From Pterobdella sp. o SKG-2022 (taxonomy: Eukaryota; Annelida; Clitellata; Hirudinida; Piscicolidae): a stretch of 64,000 nt of DNA. Of the stretch, positions 29,878-43,169 are shown piece after piece; within the stretch, counting starts at the first letter, position 1, and the number at the start of each line of letters is the position of its first letter. The position numbers were made by a program, and so were the translations under genes. The notes beneath the pieces are model-generated. The model saw only the letters and a program-made list of their open reading frames with translations, was not told the origin of the DNA and did no database searches. The stretch is taken from positions 26,906,959-26,970,958 of the forward strand of contig OZ038321.1 of assembly GCA_964035795.1 (NCBI GenBank), read 5' to 3'.

Positions 29878-32800
29878 ATGCACAGCACGGAGGTAAACAG
29901 AACAATCAAACTAATGTTATTTTATCATTGATGAAGATAACAATGGAAAGAACATTTGAAAAATTGAAGTTGCAAAAGCAAGTTGATTAGCTGAGGCTTT
30001 TCAATAGGTGTGGTCTAATTCCGACAGAGCGGATTTTTAAGCAGCAAAAGGGTTCTTACAATTTAATTCTTTTACAGTTACTTCCGAATAGATTTAGTAT
30101 ATAAAAGCGTTGAGTTTTAAATTAAGATAAAAGCTGGTTTAAAATAACAATAATTTACTATTGGAAAATTGAGTGCTGATAGATATTTAATAATATAAGA
30201 TGAGGCCCTAGAAGGAATGGATTACGAGAATGACGAAGATGAAGAGAACGATGATGAAAAATTAACAAAACACCTTAGATAAAATATCAAATTAATCTGT
30301 GCATGAAACTACCTTTTTGAAGGATCGTTGTCTCGTTTATTTGTATACTTTAAATGATGGAGATATCTTTAGAAATTATATTGGCAGTATGTATTTTTTA
30401 TGTGATGAATCAACGTCACATGGTGATAGTCTAAAGGATAAATTAATTAAAAGATAAAGGCTCTTGTTATCAAATTTCTTTTTTATTTAACGAGTCTCTT
30501 ATATGCCTAAAATATGAAAAATATTGAAATTAAATATAATATATTTTCATTTAATTTTTTATTGATTCCACCATATCAAATAGAGAAAGAAAGAATTGGA
30601 GTCAAAATCAATTTTTAAACACTTATCTTAAAACTTAAAAAAGATCAAAAAAAGCAATGGTAACAAGAAAATATTATATATCGTAATTTAAATTTAAAAA
30701 TGCTTCCGAAAGTGAAATTTAACGCTCTCATAGGAGCATTAAGAAAGAGAATAGTGAAATTAATACATATTGTAGCACTTAATTTAAATTCTTTTTCCGT
30801 TTCTTTTAAGAATTCAGCCCATCTATTATTCAAATATGTCCATTTTGATAAATGCATTTAGCTGCCATTTTAATGTATTTTATGTTAAATTATTGTTTTT
30901 AATTCAAAAATTAAGTTTTTTTCCAATCAGGTCTTGGGATTTGTTTTAAAACATTAGAAATAAAATATTCAAAATCATTTATAATTGTTTTCATGAAAAA
31001 GAAAAATAAATTTAATAAGAATACAAGAATTTAAAAAAAATACGCTTAAGTAGATGAATCAAAGATTATTACTTAAAATTAAAATTTTTTCTTAGTTTTT
31101 ATACTTTGAATTTTATTTTGAAAAAAATTGTTATTTTTGGTGTTTAATGAATAAGAGTAACTAGGCGCTTCATCGCACTTTTACTCATTTTAACGAAACG
31201 GCTCAAATTGCAACTTTCGAGTTGAGATTTATGATAAAAGGTTTTATGATGATTATCTACAAGGTTAAATATATTCTAGAACGTAATTTTGAATAAAAAA
31301 TTAAAACAATTTTATTCACGTTTCTAGTACCAGAAGCCATACCGTGTAAAATAAAAATTTTTAAACAATTCCAGATTTCGAGGTTCTTAAAAGAAAGCTG
31401 CGACACACACCCAAGAAGAATTAAACTTCTAATTTATACCATACTATTATTTATAATAAAATGCATTTCCCACTGGTCTTTCGGCGTGACATTCCTTGGT
31501 TTGTTATGTTTCTATCTTGTCACGGGGGGCTGGAATTTTGCCAGGATATGTGCTCTTACTTGGAGAAGAGATTTGAGGTAGTAATCATTAAATTGTAATC
31601 TTTATTGAATTTTGAATTAAATTGCTCAATTAATATAAAAGTGACATGATATTTTGTTAAGGATGATTTAAAATTATTTATGAACATAATTCTAAATAAA
31701 GAGAAGTTAATATTCCAAATATTTTTGCTGATTTCATCATGTTGCTCATTGTCATTATTTTATTATCTACATGAACTTACGGATAACAATTGAATTTTGA
31801 ATATTTATTGGATTAAGAATTTATGAATTATTTTTGTGCTATAATATAATTCATAAATACTATGTAAAACAAATAAATATGTATATCTCCAATAGAAGTT
31901 TTTAAATTTGTTCAACATACAGACAAAAATAACCATACACACACAGAGGTTTAACTTACCTTTTGATGATGTCTATAAAGCTGAGGTGGATGCAAAAGTC
32001 TAGACAGAACATCATCTCTCTTTTCCAGCAGACGTGTCTCAAATTTCCAGACAAGATGGCTTTAAAAATGGTGGGAGGAAACTTTTATACATTTAGGGAG
32101 TTGGATGAAGGTTCAAATAGAATTGCTAACTGCTTTGCAAGTCAAGGATTCAAAAAGGTTGCTGCTAGTTTTTGCATATGTTATGAAAAAATCTTTTTCA
32201 AGTTTTTTATTAATTTTTTATAAATATTGATAATTATTTTTTTTGTTTCAAATTTTTATTTTTCATTATTAATATTATTTTTATAGGTATTTCGTTTTAT
32301 TTTTTGCAGCACTGTAGATTATGTTTGAGAACTATGAATTTTCTGATAGTTGATTCAAATTATATTACAATTTGATCATATTAATAATAATTTGATTATT
32401 TAGAATCATAATATGACTCTTCATTCAATTAAGTTATTTCACCATTAGTTATTGCCTAAGGAAAATGACCATGCACAAAGGAAAAAAATCTTTTATGACA
32501 TACATATGATCAAGATAAAATTCTTTCTTCACTAACTCATCCTCATTGTATCTTTCACAGGGAGATATAGTAGCCATCCTGATGTTAAACAGTCCAGAGT
32601 ATGTGCTTACTTGGTTAGGACTGGCAAAGATAGGAGTCATTGTAGCACTTATTAACCACAATCTCAAGAAAACCACCTTCGCTCATTGTCTCAACGTTTC
32701 CAATGCTTCAGCTGTTATATTTGACCTGCAATTACTCGATGGTGGGTTAGGAGTGCATGGGTGGAAGATTGTGATATGTGGGTGGATGAGTTATTATGAA

Positions 32801-35800
32801 AAATTGGTGGAAAATTTTATGAATAAAGGGAGGTTATGGAGGTTTTTTGTGCTTAAGAATGTGTGGTAGCACAATTTTTGAGGGTCTTTCATGATGTTCT
32901 GCATGAGAATTTCATTACCACCTACCATTAATAAAGCATTTTGAGGAAAGAACAGTTACTACCATTTTGAAACATATTTATTTTGCAATGAAATAGAGCA
33001 ATATTTAAAAATTATCATTTTAAAAACACAACAAGTGATATACATTATTAAGCATGTGTTATAGGGCATGATTGAAATGCATTAGCTTTGTGATGATAGA
33101 CTTTCGATTTATTGATCCATCTTCATTGGAAGAATTTTCTTAACTTAAAGTATCACTGGTTTTAGAAATAACTATTTGTGTTACTATTAATAGGCTTAGT
33201 TTAGTGAATTTTTATTTGATAAGCATCTCTTCCTACAGTGATCACTGAAAGTAAAGATATGTTATTGAATGATGTAAAGTTCTTTGTCAATTCAACATCA
33301 ACATTGTTAAGTGACTCTGCAACATTTCCACTTCAAAATCTACAACAACTAATGCAACAATCATCATCAAGACCACCAATTGTCTCAGAAAAAACTTTGT
33401 TCAATGGTGAGTGGTTTCATTTGAATGATTTAGTGTGTGTTTCAAATCATTTTAATTGCTAAGTTACTCTTTGGGGATGATATTTTATATAACATTAGCA
33501 TCTAATTTTTTATGGTAAGGCTATAATTACCGAAAATTATAGTTTTATTTGTAAATAAACGTATGATATTTCTCAAAATTGATGTTTTATAGATATTTTA
33601 TATACATATTTAACTATTCATGCTGTAGAATATACCTACCTCAGCTACTATCATTGGTGCTATATAAATAGCCATTGTTATTGTTGTTATCATTATTATT
33701 TCTTTTATTAATATTGCTAATCATTTATATAGTCCAGCCCATGCTAGCATGGAAACAAACGTAAAACGATGATGATGAAAATGGTTGAATAGCGCTCTAT
33801 ATAAATTGTTTTTTGAGCGTAAAAAATATAAGAAAATCAATAAAATTATCAATACCAAAAATTTTGGATCACAATTAAAAATAACTTTGTTGAATAAATA
33901 ATGACAAGTGATTAGTACTGTATTAATTTTCAACTCAAATATTGCAATTAATTAAAATTAAATATCCTTTATTCCGTAAGAGTAATTATGTAATGATCAA
34001 GGTTTAACAATAAAAATAATGATAAGAAAATCAAAAAAAAATAAATCAGTGATGATAAAACAACAATAATGATTTAAGTATTAGAGCTAATATATTTTTC
34101 TGTGTTATCATTATAAATTCTGCATGTAATCCAATCTCTTGGTACTGCATCACAAATACTGGACAACGGTGTAGTCTAATGAGGATGATAACTGATAGTA
34201 AATTTATATTAGCATTTCAAGTATTGTTATTTTTTATTTTATTTGTCTCTCTTATTGTCTTCATTATCTTCTAGTACTTTTATAACATCTATCATCGATT
34301 TATTTAAATTTTAGTGTTTGTTATGGGTTTGTTTTCAATAAATTGCCAGATAATTATGAATAAAATTGAAAACAAAACATAATTGCAAAATTTTTGTCTC
34401 AATATTAATTTATCTCCATCCTCGATCAAAGTTTTTTGCTAGTAACATTTTTTGATACTCTTATTTGTTTTGTTATTTTGTTATCAGCAAACATTTGATA
34501 AACGTTTGCACTCATCAAAAACCAGTCAAATGATATATGCTGTTGAGATTTTTGGCGTTTCTTTTGTATGGTATTTTATTTCTTTTGTTCTTTAATTATA
34601 CCTTAATTTTATCCTTCACTTATTTTAGCACATTTATGTATGTAATTCGCCCAGATTGGGGTTTTGGTAGTGCAATAGGTAGGCTTTTTAGGGCCATAAT
34701 ATTTGTTTACCCAAAAATTGAAACAAGAATAAATTCTCTGTGTTTATAACAGTATTTCACCATTTCAACACATCACCATCATAACCTGATGATGCCCTGT
34801 TTAAAATATCCGGTTGTATACTATCAGTTACTATTATTGTTGCTTAAGGCTTGCCTTACATGTGTCATTTTGCATAGCTAGCACAGTTTCTATTTAGTTT
34901 CATATCATGGATATCAGTATCACTTTTTTATGTTTTTATGATATTTTTTTGATTTTTTTGTTATTGTTTCAGCTATGTATAATATGTGCCAACAAAAAGG
35001 ATGGAATGAAAACAAACACTCCAATACAACAAATTGAATTTGCTTGAGGAGTCCTCCACCCCTTAAACATTATTTTCAGCTCATTAATCAGCTGTACCGA
35101 AATTCTTCCATAAATCGACGTTAAAAATTGTTGAATATTGCTTATGACTTCATTAAGATGTTTCTAGAAAGCTTTCTATTATTATTATTATTATTATTGT
35201 TGTTGTTGTTGTTGTTGTTCATGTATCTTTTATTGTTAGCATTATTTTTTCATTTTTATATTATCCTTATTTTATTAAGTTTCTTTTATAGTAATTGCTT
35301 TTTATTCTATGTTTCATTGTTAACTGTATATTATAATTGGTTTATCATTGTTTTATTTTCGTTATTATTCCTTTTAACTTTTCATCATGAAACCATGCAG
35401 AGAAACTCTTGTATATATACACATCTGGAACCACGGGCATGCCCAAGGCTGCAGTCGTCATTCACAGCAGGTCAGCAATAGTTTGTGGCTTTCAACCCTG
35501 TGCTACCGGGTTCAAATTCCGGGCTATACTGCGTATTGTCGCTCGTTTTAATTGGTTGTTTATGTTGAAAGTTCAATAATTTGCTCTAATTAGCCGTATG
35601 AGTAGACATTTTTGAAAGACATCGTTCGTATTTTTGGCGAGTTTCTTTTCATATATTAAGTTCAAAATAAAATTTTCAATCCATTCAATTTTCATATTTA
35701 TCAAATCTGTCAAACACATTTTTTATAATAATGGCAAAAAAAAACTATCAAAAGCTTTTAGCAATATATATAATCTTCTAAAAATTCACTTCTTCCAATA

Positions 35801-38720
35801 ATACACACATCAACAAAACTTCACAGGTACTTCTATATGAGCAACTCCGTGTACTACTTTTACAACATGACGCCAGATGACGTCATCTACGACACCCTGC
35901 CTCTTTACCACACGGCAGGGGGCATCCTCGGGGTAGGCTGTTGCCTCATCCATGGGTGCACTGTGGTCATTAGATCCAAGTTCTCCGTGAGCAACTTCTG
36001 GAAGGATTGTGTTGAGAATCAGTGCACTGTTGGTGGGGGTTGGGTAGTATAGGGGTTGTGGGTGAGTAGGTCGTATGGTGGTATGGGGGCTGTCAGTGGG
36101 TGGTATGAAATTGTGGGTGGGTGACTAAAAGGTGGAATGATGATGTTGTGGGTTATATGATCTTGGGTATGTTGTGTTGGCTTGCGTTAATGGATATACA
36201 TAGTAGTTATATCACTCTCATAAAAACAAATCTATACAAACACACAGGTAGCGCAGTACATAGGAGAAATATGCAGATATTTGTTGTCTAAGGAAAATAC
36301 AAGCTACGACAATACACACAAAGTTTGTCCATTGTATATCGGTATCATTGTTCAAATGATTTCATCCAATATTTCATTTCGACGGTCTTGACGCTTCAAT
36401 TTCTCTCTTCGACGCTCTCAAATAAATATTGATATTTCTTCTATTTTCATTGTTTTCATTATTTTTTTAAAAAAAAAAATAACGTGCTTGAAAAGGTTCG
36501 TTTGATGTTTGGCAATGGCTTGCGGCCACAGATCTGGAACAAGTTCAAGGAGAGGTTCAACATAGGGCAGATTGGCGAGTTCTATGGCGCCACTGAAGGA
36601 AACGCCAACATTTGTGAGGCTCTATGCACGTGATCATAATGATAATATTGCCATAATAACATTATTATTTTTATTGTTGTTTTGTGTTTTTGGTTATTCA
36701 TGATTTTTGTTTTTTTTATTATTTTTTATTTAAATTATTTTTATTTTTATATGAACTTTCAGTAAACATCGACAACACGCCCGGAGCAATAGGTTTCCAA
36801 ACGAGAATAATTCCTTCTTTCTATCCTGTCACACTCATCCGAGTTAACCCTAATTCGGGTGAACCAATCAGAAACGCCTATGGGAAGTGCGTCAGCTGCC
36901 AACCAGGTTTGTTATTGGTCGATTTGTCTGTACTATTTATTCGCCTGTGCATACATTTGTTATTTGAATGCAGTAGAAAAATGCAGTGAACATTCAGATT
37001 ATGGCTCAATCTATCCATTCTCATTCTAATTTCTAGATGGATTAAACTGTTCACCTAGCTTTCTATTTTTTTATCTATATATCAACGTGGCTTATTCAAT
37101 TCATCCATCCCTCCATCTATCTGCCTATTAACACACTTAAGGTGAGCCAGGGGAGCTGGTAGGGAAGATAGTGAAGAACAAGCCATTGAGGTCCTTTGAA
37201 GGATACGCCAACCAAGAAGCCAACCGGAAAAAGATTGCTTGGGATGTTTTCAAAAAGGGAGATCGCTATTTCCTCACAGGTTAGAGGATGTTCATTTAAA
37301 AAATAATTTCTAAATTCTTTTCTATGATTGATTCGTTAATTGAGGAAAATTATTTCACTATTATTTTTGTTGCTCATTTAGCTCATTTAGATAAGTGTTT
37401 TAAAATGTTTACAACGAGAGTTATACACATGTTACACCTCACGCACAGGAGACATTCTGATGATGAACGAGTTGGGATACATGTTCTTTGTTGACAGGAC
37501 TGGTGACACATTCCGATGGAGGGGTGGGTGTGTTTGTTGGTGATGGATGCTCTGATCTATATAGATTTTAAATTATGGAGCGAATTCAAAACGATGATAA
37601 TGATCATGTGTGCTAAATTACTTCATCAACTTTACCTTTGATGTATTAGTGGAAGAAGTCTTAGTTTATTGGTCGGAGTCATTGTTTTGTTTGAGAATAA
37701 TTGAACGTTTATAATTACTAAAACTTTCAAAGGAAGCCTACTAGCGCTACTGAGTGATATTCTCAGGCGCCCAGAGTGACTCAAACAACCACACCACCCT
37801 GCATCACACAGGTGAGAACGTGTCCACGTCGGAGGTGGAGTCGAGCATCAGTTCAGTCTTGTCCCTGGTTGACTGTGCTGTTTATGGGGTCGATGTGCCT
37901 GGTGGGTTGCTAGCTTTGATGATATAATTAATAATAATAATAATCTACGAGGTTTATTAAAGTGATGATTAACCCAGGGAGTTTCAAGATAAATAGTTCT
38001 TTGCATTTATTTATATCTCACAACAGCGTGAAATATTTTTTTTTCGTATTATTATCACTATTAGTATTGCTATTTTTCATTTATATTATAAAAATTAAGG
38101 CATAGAAGGAAAAGCGGGAATGGCGACAATAGCAACAGACAAAATCGACCTACAGCAGTTATATAATAAGCTGTGTAGCTTGCTGCCTTCTTATGCCGTG
38201 CCAGTCTTCATCAGACTCTCCAAACACATTTTTATCACCGGTGGGTCTGATTGGGAAGGGTAAAGATTGACGGTGGGTGTGGTTAGGAGATTTTGAAATT
38301 GCATGTGGTTGTTTGATAATTTTTTCCTCTTGATAACAGCAAAATAATATTAACAGCTTGTTTCAAATGATGATCATCATCATGTTTCAAATGAATTTTG
38401 TAAGGAGCATAAACTTGAGTCATAACTTATAATCTTATTCAATTATTGCAAGTCACCACTTTAATTTATTCGACATTACAACCCAACTTACTCCCAACAA
38501 ACTAAAACGAATCACTTCAATTCACCACAATTCCAACCAACAATCATTCCAACCCAAAGGTACTTTCAAACTCCAAAAGATCCAATACAGACAAGATGGC
38601 ATCGATCCAGGCAAAATGAACGGCGACCAATTATATTACTTAGACCACACCACGTCATCATACCAACCTTTAACCGACTTTATCTACAGTAAAATCTTAC
38701 AGAAAACCATTTTGTTCTAG
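29878..38720 (+). CDS. SLC27A: fatty acid transport protein / very-long-chain acyl-CoA synthetase
   Basis: Fourteen exons join in frame: 31,375-31,577, 31,947-32,157, 32,561-32,741, 33,239-33,406, 35,401-35,470, 35,827-36,032, 36,252-36,322, 36,496-36,613, 36,763-36,906, 37,142-37,279, 37,449-37,523, 37,812-37,901, 38,100-38,240 and 38,560-38,720 (TAG). A 15-bp candidate first coding exon (29,878-29,892, MHSTE then GTAAAC) is in the right phase but unproven. The total would be 663 residues, normal for the family. Seen: a hydrophobic N-terminus (about 21-58) ending in GGW, the AMP-binding loop [14 protein letters not shown] (264-277), [11 protein letters not shown] (404-414) and [16 protein letters not shown] (about 524-539). 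FATPs activate long-chain fatty acids to acyl-CoA with ATP and assist their uptake at ER or plasma membranes. It most resembles the FATP1/4 type; the exact paralogue is not resolved. No inactivating change was seen. Confidence 0.93.
33655..33720 (+). mobile_element. short CR1/L2-like 3' tail fragment
   Basis: The sequence GGTGCTATATAAATAGCCATT followed by TTG/ATT triplets resembles the 3' end of the LINE at 54.4-57.0 kb, which has AGAGCTATATAAATATC then ATT triplets. The shared core is GCTATATAAATA. This is inference from a short match. Confidence 0.4.
33733..33778 (+). mobile_element. short RTE/SINE-type tail element
   Basis: GTCCAGCCCATGCTAGCATGG continues into AAACAAACGTAAAACGATGATGATGA. 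It is the same tail as at 63,726-63,779 and, in reverse complement, at the 3' end of the LINE at 48.75 kb. No clear target-site duplication was seen here. Confidence 0.6.
35478..35545 (+). mobile_element. tRNA-like fragment, possible SINE head
   Basis: Just after an SLC27A donor site there is a convincing T-arm: CCGGG, a 7-nt loop TTCAAAT, then TCCGG. The loop matches the RNA polymerase III B box (GGTTCAAATTCC). A weak A-box-like stretch (TAGTTTGTGGC) lies upstream. It does not fold into a full cloverleaf by eye, so a decayed tRNA-derived SINE is more likely than a functional tRNA gene. Confidence 0.35.
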
Positions 38721-41700
38721 GAATATTTTAGTTTTGTTGTGTCGTTGAGTTATGGTGCTGTGATTGACCCATGTGATATTGACGGTTCTATATAGGGTGG
38801 TGGAGGAGGGAAGGGTGAGGTTCTTCCATAGTAGTGTGTGGTGGTGTGGTAGGGTGATGGGTATTAAAGTTACTCCTATGTGTTATGAACCGTCTGTCTT
38901 ACTTGGGAGTGGAATTACATTTTTATATTGTGTGTATCTTTTTTACGTGTGGTTGTAGGTATCTGTGATTGTAGGTCTAAGTTTCATTTTTGTTGAAGAT
39001 TTCAGACATTAGGTTTATAATTGTTTGTATTTAAATTATTTTTTTGATAATTTTTCAAATTTCATTATTTTATTGCCAACAGTCAACCAGAAATTTAACT
39101 TTATTGATTTAAAAACATTTTTCTAGTTTGTTTTTTTTTTTTCATTTTTGTTATTTTTTTTAAATTAATGTTTTTACTATTATTATGTTGTTGGTACAAT
39201 TTCCACCATCGAAAGCACCACACTACGTTGTTTCTCCAAAACAAACACCAAGTTGTTATTCATCTACTTATTATTATTATTATTATTATTTTCATTATTT
39301 CATCATTATTTTTAAAATTTATGTGATGAAGATTTTGTTTCGTTTTTGCAGTAAATATATTTTTTATTTCTATAAATTTCTTCTATTTTTATATTCTGAT
39401 ATAATTGTCACTTGGCTTAGCGAATGATCGTAGTTGACAACGGCAAGCAAAACTGCCTAAGTGCGTAAACGGCGGATTTTGAATTTTGATAATTTTGATG
39501 TTGACCTTAACAAGCAGTCTTTAAAAAATTTACCTTATTATAATAGTTTATTTCAAAAGTTTATATCCGGGCCGGCTGCTGTCAACCCCAGTAACTGAGA
39601 CATGTACAGTAGCAATGTCTGAGAGAGTTTGAAAGGAAAGTATGGCCGTATATAGAAACAAAGAATATAGGTTCGATGAATCATACAGATCGACCCAGTT
39701 GAGATGGCTTTCATGAGTTCAAGACGTGGGATATATCTGAGAATTTCTTCATCTTTTATGAGAAAGTACACTCGCTGCTTTTTCACTACAGTGTCTACAA
39801 TCTCACATTGTCATCTATGTCTATCTTATGTAACCCTTCACTCCAGAACGCCTCTTAGTCATAGTTTTCAGTCTCATAAGTTTATATTTTAACGGTGATG
39901 ATAGTAATTATTTTGATAAATCTTCGTTAAATATAGTACAGCCTGTTTGCAGTATATTTTGCTATTATATTTAATTTCATATAGCAAAACATTGACAGCT
40001 CATAAAAATAATTGCGGATTTTTAAATGTTAATCTTCTTCTTTTTCGTGCCTTGTCTCACCTAAATTAACAATTATAAAATAGTTTCTTATTTTTTCGTA
40101 AAAAATAGAAATCAATAAATTATAATTGGAATGATATTTATTATCAGTGTTGTTTATCTGTCGTTATCTGTTATTGATGTGCTTGGCTGCATTGAGCTTT
40201 TGCTCTTATCTTGAGATCGTCTGTTTCATTATTGGCTTACATTGCTATTTCACATATATTTTTCTCATTCACTTCGTTTTTTTTTTGTATTATTTTTTTT
40301 TAATTTTTTTTCTTCCATAAGTATTATCTTTTTTTATATTCAAAATATGCGATATATTTTTAGAATCTCCAATCTATAAATATGAATATATAAGATTAAC
40401 AGATGAATATATATTCATATATTTTTTTCACTTCATCACTTTAATCATTCATGCTGGCTAGACATGGGCTTGTTTCTTTATTTTCATTGATAGCTCTATA
40501 TTTATATTTAACCTATTTTGATCATTGTCTTCACTAATTTTACTGTTCACAAGCTTATTGTATATAAAAGAGTTTCAACGCAAAAACCAATTTTTTATAT
40601 CGTTAATCCAGCTATATATTATTATTAGTCATATTGGATTTTACTGCAGTGACTGAAGTTCAAAGCGGTCTATATTATTATTACTTTTTATAAGTAATTT
40701 TAATAGGAGCAAATTAATAGACTTCCAGCTGGAGTTTATATCCAATAATTGATTTCGCCGCTTCCACACTTGTGCTGTTTGCCTTGCCGTCGTCAACTAG
40801 GGTCATCAGCCAAGCCAAGTGCAACTATAGGAGAAATCCGTTATAAACTATTATTCATGGTAGTACCACTCAAAAAATTTTTTCACTCTCATCTCATCTC
40901 TATTTCAACTTGAATCAAGATTTTTGTTATCATTTTCGATTTTTAAAATTTTTGTAAAAAATTATTTTGTCCATCAATTAAAATTAATCCATTTCGAAGT
41001 TTGTCACCGCCATTATAAAGCAGTCAGGCACCTCCTTGTTTTCATCTGGGCGGTATTAACAATTAAATATGCAATGAACATTATTATCATTGAACAGTTG
41101 GTTAAAAATAAGTTATTATTATCCCTATACTTTCATTTTTTTCTCATATTATTATTCTTATTATCATAACTTTATCATAACAGTTATTGATATATTATTC
41201 CAGCTAAGACCCACAAACGTTTAGAATTCTTGTTTCCAAGTATGATGGATACCACGTATCAGTTCACTTAATTCATCATTATTATTGCTTCATTGTCATT
41301 TAAAAACACATTATATTTAAACTTAAACTAGGTTTTTAAATTTTGGTGAAGATTGTTTTTATGATTGTTATGTCTTCTCTGCCAATGCTTTGTCATTTCC
41401 TATGCTTTCTTTAATATTTATATCTTTTTATTATATATAATATTTATGAATTCATTATAATATAATAGGATTTTTATGAGAATTCATGGAAAACGTAATT
41501 TTGATGGAATGATTCGTCAGCCTTTCATTTCATCACTGTTGAAAGCTTATATGCACACGCACAAATGCACAGTGATATCCATCTGTAGATATAACATACA
41601 CACAAAAATGATAGATACATCTATACAACATACAGTAAACACACAAAATACTTAAAAATATACATGTGCGTGAACATAAACCAATCTTCAACCATTTCAT

Positions 41701-43169
41701 AACCAAAAAGTAAAATTGTATAGTATACCATTAAAAATTGACTATGTTTTGAACTTGGGTGCCTTTGCTTGATTTTGTTGCTTCGACGTCGTCGCTTATC
41801 GAGCCATCCGTGTCATGTGTATGCCTGGGGCTATGCTGTGTGTTATATTGGTTGTCATCGTAATTTATTTAATTCAAATAGTTGTCGTTTATCTAAGTTT
41901 TTATAGTTCTTTTCTATAGCTGTTTTTGTTATATTTTTTATCTTTAATGAAAAATAAGTAGGTCGTTAAAAAGATTAGTTTAAATAGATTTATTATGTTC
42001 ATAACAATTAGACTTCTAATTCCATTGGTTCTGACTTTATCAATTTGATTTAATGTTTATTTATCATGGTCATTTAATTTACAATTCTCTTATTTTTATT
42101 AATATTATTATTATTCTTATTTACTTTTTCATAATGAATTTTATTTTTTATAGTTATTATTAAAATCATTTTTACTGAGTACATTCGACCAAAATTTGGA
42201 ATTTTATTCAAATATTTATTTCATGGGATGTTTCAATTATTTTTACTGGTTTTTATATTTTTTATTATTATTATTATTATTAGATTTGATGATTCCTGGT
42301 TGAAGTGTATCATTCTTGTTAAGTCATCATACTCCAAACAACACGTCACTATTTCAGTAGCTTTTCACGCGCTTTTGAGGATATTTTAAATCTATTTTTG
42401 GAGGAAGTTTTAAATAAATTCATTTTCGATACCAGTTGTGACTCACCGCACGAAGTTGCATCCACCTGGTTTTATGGTGATCTTTGTGTTTACCATGATG
42501 ATTCGAAAAGTTTTAGTGGTTAAATATGACGTTTAATATATCGATTTTTCTTTAATTAGTTTATTTTAGTTCCCAAGTTTTTACATGCTAACTCTAAGTT
42601 CTTTGATGTTTTGCGTTTCTCCATTGATTCCGTTTACACGCCAGAATCTCTAACCTGTTAGATCCATTGCTGCTCCCTTGATTGGCCAGACATCTTTGAA
42701 CTTGAAGTATTGATATCTTTCCTATTCCTAAAAAATTATCTCATTATTCTTTCTTCAATATTACCAGCCTTTTTGACGTGGATGAGAAACGAGTTTTATG
42801 GGACTCAATGCAAATACCTCAGTGGAAAGTGTACAAGTTTGTGGCACTTAAGGGACTTGGGATCATGTGTATGGTTTATTTATAAAACATGGGAAATTAT
42901 ATTTTAAATTACATTCAAATCTAGCCTTATATTCAAGTTTTAGGTGGCATTGTTTTTATTTTTATTTGAAAACAAAAGAAGTCAAACATCCCAAACCACT
43001 ACACAACATCCCCCACGCTGCGTCAATCACACATTTAATAATGCATTAGAATATACGTTATCAAAATAACCAATGAAACAAAAAGTGCTCTACATCCATT
43101 CATAATTCAATCATTCCTCATCGACCAACATACGATTGTTGTTGTTTTCTGCAAAAAAATATAATAAGA
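38721..43169. other. intergenic region, SLC27A to coiled-coil gene
   Basis: The region starts with a GGGTGGTGG-rich patch (38.80-38.87 kb) and is then AT-rich with ATT tracts (39.27-39.30 kb, 42.26-42.28 kb). No splice-bounded coding segment, known repeat or clear polyadenylation signal was found. GC-richer patches near 39.56-39.75 kb and 40.74-40.82 kb are not recognised and may be old repeats. The two flanking genes converge here. Confidence 0.5.

Larger units (their letters stand above)
33407..35400 (+). other. SLC27A intron with short repeat tails
   Basis: The intron between the exons ending at 33,406 and starting at 35,401. It contains a CR1/L2-like 3' tail (about 33,655-33,720) and a GCTAGCATGGAAAC tail element (33,733-33,778). 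The rest is AT-rich, with an ATT/TTG tract near 35.18-35.22 kb. Confidence 0.7.
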
